From Anaerolineae bacterium (GTDB lineage Bacteria > Chloroflexota > Anaerolineae > Aggregatilineales > Phototrophicaceae): 64,000 bases of DNA. Below are positions 59,886-64,000 of the stretch, in pieces. Positions within the stretch are counted from its first letter, which is position 1. Each line of letters starts with the position of its first letter. The notes below the pieces were generated by a model. That model worked only from the letters and a program-made list of their open reading frames with translations. It was not told the DNA's origin and searched no databases. The DNA is taken from positions 248,001 through 312,000 of the forward strand of contig JALHNT010000001.1 of the NCBI GenBank assembly GCA_022843385.1, given 5' to 3'. The translations under genes were made by a program, and so were the position numbers.

Positions 59886-61957
59886 GCCACCACCCCCGCC
59901 CGCCGATCACGCAGCGCCGCTGGCTGGACGCTCGGGGCTTTCTGTTCATGCGGCCAGGCCGAGATGAACGTCCCCAGCATCAGCACCAGGCTGCCCCACC
60001 AGATCAGGTTGACCAGCGGGTTGATGTAAATCTTGAAGGTGGCGCTGCTTGCTCCAAGGTCTTCCCATCCGACCAGCAGCACATAGAAATCGGCTTCGAG
60101 GGTGCTGTAGGACCCGGCGATGGTCATCGGCATATCGGGGTAGACATCATGACGTGGGCGCAACTGAGCCAGCATCTGCCCATTGCGTGAGACGGTGACA
60201 TCAGCGATCTCCATGCGGCGACCATCATCGGCGATGGCGTCGGTAAAGTTGTCGTAGGTCATGACGTAGCCGCCAAAAGTGACGCTCTCGCCCTTCGCCA
60301 GGGTTTGCTGCGTTTCCTGCTGGAACAGCGTGCTGCCAATGACGCCGATGCCGATGACAGTGATCCCCAGGTGGACGATGTAGCCGCCGTAGCGCCGCCG
60401 GTTGCGTTGAAACAACGCCAGCGTAGCCTGTAACCAGTTCTCGCCCATGCTCATCCGCCGGGCGCGCGCCCCACGATAGGTCTCATAGATGACGACAGCT
60501 CCGGCCAGCGCCACGATGCCATAGGCGATCAGGGCGACGGGTTCCGCCGTGTGCGTCAGCAGCATGAAGCCGAGGAAAGCCGCCGTCAGGAGCAGTGGCA
60601 CAATCAGCGCTCGACCCAGCCGCCGCAGGGAAGTCGCGCCCCAGGCCGACAGCGGCGCGATGCCCATCAGGATATAGAGGGCGACGAACAGCGGCGGTGT
60701 CACCCGCTCGAAATACTCCCGCCCCAGCGTGATCTCTTCATTGAAGAACAACTCCGAGATGACCGGTGCGCCGAAGCTGCCCCAGAAGATGGCGACGAAC
60801 AACAGCACGAAGATGACATTGTTCAGCACGAACAGTGACTCGCGGCTGAGGATATTGACGAAGGGATGCTCATCCTTCAGTTCGCCGCGATTCCAGCGCC
60901 ACAGGATCAGCCCGACCGAGATCAGCGTGACCGCCGCCCAGAACAGGAACATCGGCAGCCCGATCTCGCTGCGGGCGAAGGCGTGAACGCTGTCGATCAG
61001 GCCGCTGCGGGTGGCGAAGGTGCCGAACATGACCGCCGAGAAGGTGCCGATCACAAGGAACATATTCCAGACTTTCAGCATCCCGCGCTTTTCCTGGATC
61101 ATGACGCTGTGGATGAAGGCCGTGCCGATCAGCCAGGGCAGGAAAGCGGCGTTCTCCACTGGGTCCCAGCCCCAGTAACCACCCCAGCCCAGCACATCGT
61201 AGGCCCAGCGTCCGCCCAGAATCAGACCCAGGCTCAGGAACAACCAGCCCACCAGCGCCCAACGCCGGGTGGCTTTGATCCAGTTGGTCGAGAGATCGCC
61301 GGAGGCCAGCGCTGCCATGGCGAAGGCGAAGGGGACCACCATGCCGACGAAGCCGAGATACAGCATTGGCGGGTGAATAATCATGCCGAAGTGCCGCAGC
61401 AGCGGATTCAGTCCGTTGGCCGTCTCTGCCAGCCGCGCGGCTGATGGAGCCACCGCGTTGGCCGGGATGAGCAGGGCTTCCACCGCCTCACCAGTGCTGA
61501 TGAGCCACCAGCGTTCAAACGGATTCTCCATGAACAGCACCAGGCCGATGAAGAACGCCTGCGTCGCCATCAGATAGGCGATGACATAGGGCATCAGTCG
61601 GTAGTGACTGCGCCAGTTGAGGATCAGTGCCCCAAAGGCGAAGGCGCTCATGAGGAAGCACCAGAACAGCAGCGAGCCTTTCTGCGATCCCCACAACGCC
61701 GTCAGCCGGTAGAACAGCGGCGTCTCTGGATTGCTGACCGACCACACATAGCTGATCTGATATTCACCCTGCACCAGCGCGATCCACAACACCAGGCAGG
61801 ATAGGGTTAACAGCGGGAAGGTCAGCAGGCCGGCATTGCGGGCGCTCAGGAGCAGACGATCCGAATGGCGGCGCGTGCTGTAGACCGATACGGCCAGCGC
61901 ATAGATCGAGGCCACGAACGACAGGAAGAGCGAGACCAGACCGATTTCGGCTAACAT
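59882..61957 (-). CDS. ccmF: Cytochrome c haem lyase CcmF
   Basis: 691 residues with about 15 membrane segments. The haem-handling WWD-type segment WGGYWGWDPVENAAFLPWL and the His in HFGMIIHPPMLYLGFVG are diagnostic. It joins haem from CcmE to CXXCH motifs at the outer face of the membrane. It lies six bases after ccmE. Confidence 0.97.
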   Translation of the reverse strand: MLAEIGLVSLFLSFVASIYALAVSVYSTRRHSDRLLLSARNAGLLTFPLLTLSCLVLWIALVQGEYQISYVWSVSNPETPLFYRLTALWGSQKGSLLFWCFLMSAFAFGALILNWRSHYRLMPYVIAYLMATQAFFIGLVLFMENPFERWWLISTGEAVEALLIPANAVAPSAARLAETANGLNPLLRHFGMIIHPPMLYLGFVGMVVPFAFAMAALASGDLSTNWIKATRRWALVGWLFLSLGLILGGRWAYDVLGWGGYWGWDPVENAAFLPWLIGTAFIHSVMIQEKRGMLKVWNMFLVIGTFSAVMFGTFATRSGLIDSVHAFARSEIGLPMFLFWAAVTLISVGLILWRWNRGELKDEHPFVNILSRESLFVLNNVIFVLLFVAIFWGSFGAPVISELFFNEEITLGREYFERVTPPLFVALYILMGIAPLSAWGATSLRRLGRALIVPLLLTAAFLGFMLLTHTAEPVALIAYGIVALAGAVVIYETYRGARARRMSMGENWLQATLALFQRNRRRYGGYIVHLGITVIGIGVIGSTLFQQETQQTLAKGESVTFGGYVMTYDNFTDAIADDGRRMEIADVTVSRNGQMLAQLRPRHDVYPDMPMTIAGSYSTLEADFYVLLVGWEDLGASSATFKIYINPLVNLIWWGSLVLMLGTFISAWPHEQKAPSVQPAALRDRRAGVVA

Positions 61958-61963
61958 AGGTTT

Positions 61964-62497
61964 TTACGCATGGGGTTTACTGATGGACTGGCCGGGTTGA
62001 GCTTCTTCGAAGCGGGTGGGGCATTTCAGCAGCAGTTCGCTGGCATGAAACACGCCGTCGGCATCCAGCTTGCCGGTCAGGATAGCCTGGGCTTCGTGCT
62101 GGAGCAGGTCGGGTTTGACTTGTCCTTCCACGCGCACACGGATGCGCTCGGCCTGCGGATCATTCACCGCGTCGTGCAGCGCCACCGCCAGGTTATCGTA
62201 TTCTTCCGGGATGTTGGCGATGGTGAATTCGATCACCAAATTCTGGCTGTCATAGCGGATGGTCTCGCCGAGGACTGCGCCGGTCAACCGGACATTCTTG
62301 CCCAGGTATTGGCCGCCGCTGTTGACCAATCCCTCAACCGTCAGTGAACGGTTGGCTTCGGCAGTGGTGCCAGTGACAATCAGGTAGATGACAGAGGCCA
62401 GGATCAGCACTCCGCCGATAAGGAATTTCAGGCGTCCCCGGCGCTTGACGGTCGGTTGGGTACCGACTTGTGATTTTTCCCAGGTCATTTCAGCCAT
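61964..62497 (-). CDS. ccmE: Haem chaperone CcmE, Cys-type variant
   Basis: 177 residues. A membrane anchor (FLIGGVLILASVIYLIV) is followed by the OB fold: VNSGGQYLGKNVRLTGAVL, VEGQVKPDLL and ASELLLKCPTRFEE. In common CcmE the haem is held by the His of HDENY. Here that site is CPTRF: Cys159 replaces His, and Phe163 replaces the Tyr of the known CxxxY variant (CcmE*). The ATG at 62497 follows AAGG; GTG at 62506 is less likely. It is the first gene of the operon. Confidence 0.93.
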   Translation of the reverse strand: MAEMTWEKSQVGTQPTVKRRGRLKFLIGGVLILASVIYLIVTGTTAEANRSLTVEGLVNSGGQYLGKNVRLTGAVLGETIRYDSQNLVIEFTIANIPEEYDNLAVALHDAVNDPQAERIRVRVEGQVKPDLLQHEAQAILTGKLDADGVFHASELLLKCPTRFEEAQPGQSISKPHA

Positions 62498-62561
62498 GCT
62501 ATGCACCCTTTCGATCCATGCTTACGATACGTCCCAGTCCTGCGGCGCAGCCGAAACTATC

Positions 62562-62570
62562 AGTATAGCA
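62562..62570 (-). promoter_or_regulatory. Extended -10 promoter of the ccm operon
   Basis: TGC-TATACT on the minus strand (62562-62570) is an extended -10 about 65 bases upstream of ccmE. TTGACA at 62591-62596 is too far (23 bp) to be a standard -35. The gap 62498-62790 holds no gene. Confidence 0.45.
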
Positions 62571-62756
62571 ATTTTTGCGTCGGCTGCCGATGTCAATTAT
62601 CGTGTTTTGGACATGACGACTGTCCTCTTGTGAAAAATTGTACAAAAAAGTCGAAGGGTGTGCAATCCATGACGATCAAATTCTCATTCGCTAGCATCCG
62701 AGCGGGAGAGGCTGAGACCTGAAGTGCTGAACGAGGCTGAAGATAGGTGGAAGGAT

Positions 62757-62781
62757 GCCGGAGAGCGCCGCGCTCTCCGGC
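62757..62781. terminator. Hairpin after the GH3 gene
   Basis: GCCGGAGAGCG and CGCTCTCCGGC form a perfect 11-bp stem with a 3-nt loop, ten bases past the GH3 stop codon. There is no T-run, so it may act as a transcript-end structure. Confidence 0.6.
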
Positions 62782-62790
62782 AGATTGGCT

Positions 62791-64000
62791 TTATTCGGCC
62801 TGACTGAAGAAGGTTTTGGCGACCGGCTGCCGTTCACCGCTGATGGTGAAACTGCCCGTCAGATGGATGTCTTGTGATGAGCTGCCGACCATGACATCGA
62901 CTGCGCCGGGTTCGACGACAAACTGCATGTCGCGGTCATAGAAGCCCTGCTGGTTGACCGACAGTTGGAACGTCACCGTCCGCTTTTCGCCGGCGGTCAG
63001 CGTCAGCCGCTTGAATCCCTTCAGTTCCTTGACCGGGCGGGTGACATACGGGACGTATTGATGGGTATACAACTGCACCACTTCATCGCCGTCCCGTTCA
63101 CCGGTGTTCTGCACCTCCAGGCTGACGCGGATGGTCTCGCCGGCTTTAGCGCTGGCCGGGCTGATCGAGAGGTTGCTGTAGCTGAACCGGGTGTAGCTCA
63201 GGCCGAAGCCGAAGGGGAACTGTGGGCTGACCGGCGTTTCGACATAATCGATCTTCCAGTTGGAGCGCCCGCCTGATGGCCGGTGACTGTAGAACACTGG
63301 CAGTTGACCGACGGCAAGGGGGAAGCTGATGGGCAGCTTGCCGCCGGGATTGACATCGCCGAACAGCACCTCGGTCACCGCCTGCGCCCCTTCTTCGCCG
63401 GGGAACCAGACTTCGACGATGGCGGCTGCGCTATCGACCAGTCCATCCAGCGTCACCGGACGGCCATTGACCAGCACCAGTACCACCGGCGTCCCCGTCT
63501 CGCAGATGGCCTGCACCAACTGCGGCTGGACACCCGGCAGCGACAGAATCGCCCGGTCGCGCGCTTCACCGCTGGTGCTGTCATCGGTCAACCCGCCTTT
63601 GTCGCCCACGACCACGATGGCGACCTGGGCCGCTTTGGCAGCCGCGACCGCCTCGGCAAAGCCATCGGTGCGCGGCGTGCGGACATCACAGCCCTGGGCA
63701 TAGTGAATCTGGGTCTGGGGGGAGACGCGGGCGCGGATGGCCTGAAGGATGCTGTCGGCCTTGATGAAGTCGGCTGCCAGTTCGACCTTGTCCGGGACCG
63801 GCATCCCGGCGAAATTCTTCTCTGCCTTCGTCATCTCCATCAGCGTTTCGATGTGCGCCGGATAGGCATAATCGCCGAACAGATTGCGTACACTGTCGGC
63901 ATTCGGACCGATGACCGCGATGGAGGCGAGATTGGGCTTCAGCGGAAGCTGCTGGTTAGCGTTCTTGAGCAGGATGATCGACTTCTGAGCCAGTTCACGG
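62791..64000 (-). CDS. Glycoside hydrolase family 3 beta-glucosidase, C-terminal part
   Basis: The frame is open to the right edge and gives about 402 residues; the N-terminal catalytic barrel is outside the window. The edge reads RELAQKSIILLKNANQQLPL then IAVIGPNADSVRNLFGDYAY, the start of the GH3 C-terminal domain. Segments VVVGDKGGLTDDSTSGEARD (with the acid/base-type Glu), NGRPVTLDGL, PISFPLAVGQLP and PFGFGLSYT follow, then a fibronectin-III-like domain (VQNTGERDGDEVVQLY, LKGFKRLTL). It cleaves beta-linked glucosides or xylosides. No signal can be judged. Confidence 0.93.
   Translation of the reverse strand, partial: RELAQKSIILLKNANQQLPLKPNLASIAVIGPNADSVRNLFGDYAYPAHIETLMEMTKAEKNFAGMPVPDKVELAADFIKADSILQAIRARVSPQTQIHYAQGCDVRTPRTDGFAEAVAAAKAAQVAIVVVGDKGGLTDDSTSGEARDRAILSLPGVQPQLVQAICETGTPVVLVLVNGRPVTLDGLVDSAAAIVEVWFPGEEGAQAVTEVLFGDVNPGGKLPISFPLAVGQLPVFYSHRPSGGRSNWKIDYVETPVSPQFPFGFGLSYTRFSYSNLSISPASAKAGETIRVSLEVQNTGERDGDEVVQLYTHQYVPYVTRPVKELKGFKRLTLTAGEKRTVTFQLSVNQQGFYDRDMQFVVEPGAVDVMVGSSSQDIHLTGSFTISGERQPVAKTFFSQAE

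Noticed and set aside
62562..62596. TTGACA and TATACT as one promoter for the ccm operon
   Set aside because: The spacer is 23 bp, too long for a standard promoter; the extended -10 alone is the better reading.
1..64000. tRNA, rRNA or CRISPR array
   Set aside because: No cloverleaf with a GTTCRANNC T-loop, no rRNA-like tract and no regularly spaced direct repeats were found by reading; this is not a full computational search.

Overview
The window is bacterial chromosome with dense, mostly operonic genes and the usual start codons. Several traits point to Chloroflexota, probably an Anaerolineae-like lineage: five Uma2-type endonuclease genes, dispersed G/C-rich palindromes between genes, an intein-bearing B12-dependent ribonucleotide reductase, a dcw cluster (murD-ftsW-murG-murC-murB-ftsQ-ftsA-ftsZ) and a cytochrome c maturation operon with a Cys-type CcmE. 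This assignment is inference from gene content; no rRNA or tRNA gene was seen.

Layout. 1-9 kb: tail of a sialidase-like (Asp-box) protein with a MoaD/ThiS-like sulfur carrier, pyruvate phosphate dikinase, a serine hydrolase, an acetyltransferase, then a two-gene unit whose second gene (5754-6179) reads as a thioredoxin-fold lipoprotein only if two in-frame TGA codons, exactly at the two CxxC cysteine positions, are translated. A copper-chaperone-like gene with a CsoR-type operator, an MFS transporter and queG follow. 9-15.9 kb: an accessory stretch with a repeat-rich gene-free island, a heparin-lyase-like lipoprotein, two MITE-like elements, an AT-rich secreted propeller protein, an oxidoreductase and two Uma2 genes. 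15.9-28.1 kb: division and cell-wall cluster with two tandem CvpA-like membrane proteins and an alpha/beta hydrolase inserted. 28.1-40.3 kb: ABC exporter, AraC/CPBP pair, NarL-type two-component system, and a haem/copper protein with YceI and a hydrolase, then a large YfhO-like membrane protein. 40.5-47.4 kb: nrdJ with intein, then an accessory block ending in a decayed second copy of the nrdJ 3' end. 47.5-54.3 kb: uvrA, a TIR protein, methylmalonyl-CoA epimerase, acyl-CoA dehydrogenase and tandem Uma2 genes. 54.3-62.5 kb: minus-strand ccm operon (ccmE-F-H, DinB, tlpA/ccmG, ccmI-like, a membrane protein, dsbA-like, ccmA, ccmB). The end holds a truncated GH3 beta-glucosidase.

The most exciting item is the candidate U-P-P-U selenoprotein at 5754-6179. 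It has a near-ideal ribosome binding site, a lipoprotein signal, an intact thioredoxin fold on both sides of the TGA codons, and a small hairpin at the right distance to act as a bacterial SECIS. Other points worth a second look are the 21-bp-spaced direct repeats upstream of the haem/copper gene, the CxxxF CcmE, the MITE with a target-site duplication in a 5' leader, and the nrdJ tail duplication bracketing a nuclease-containing block.
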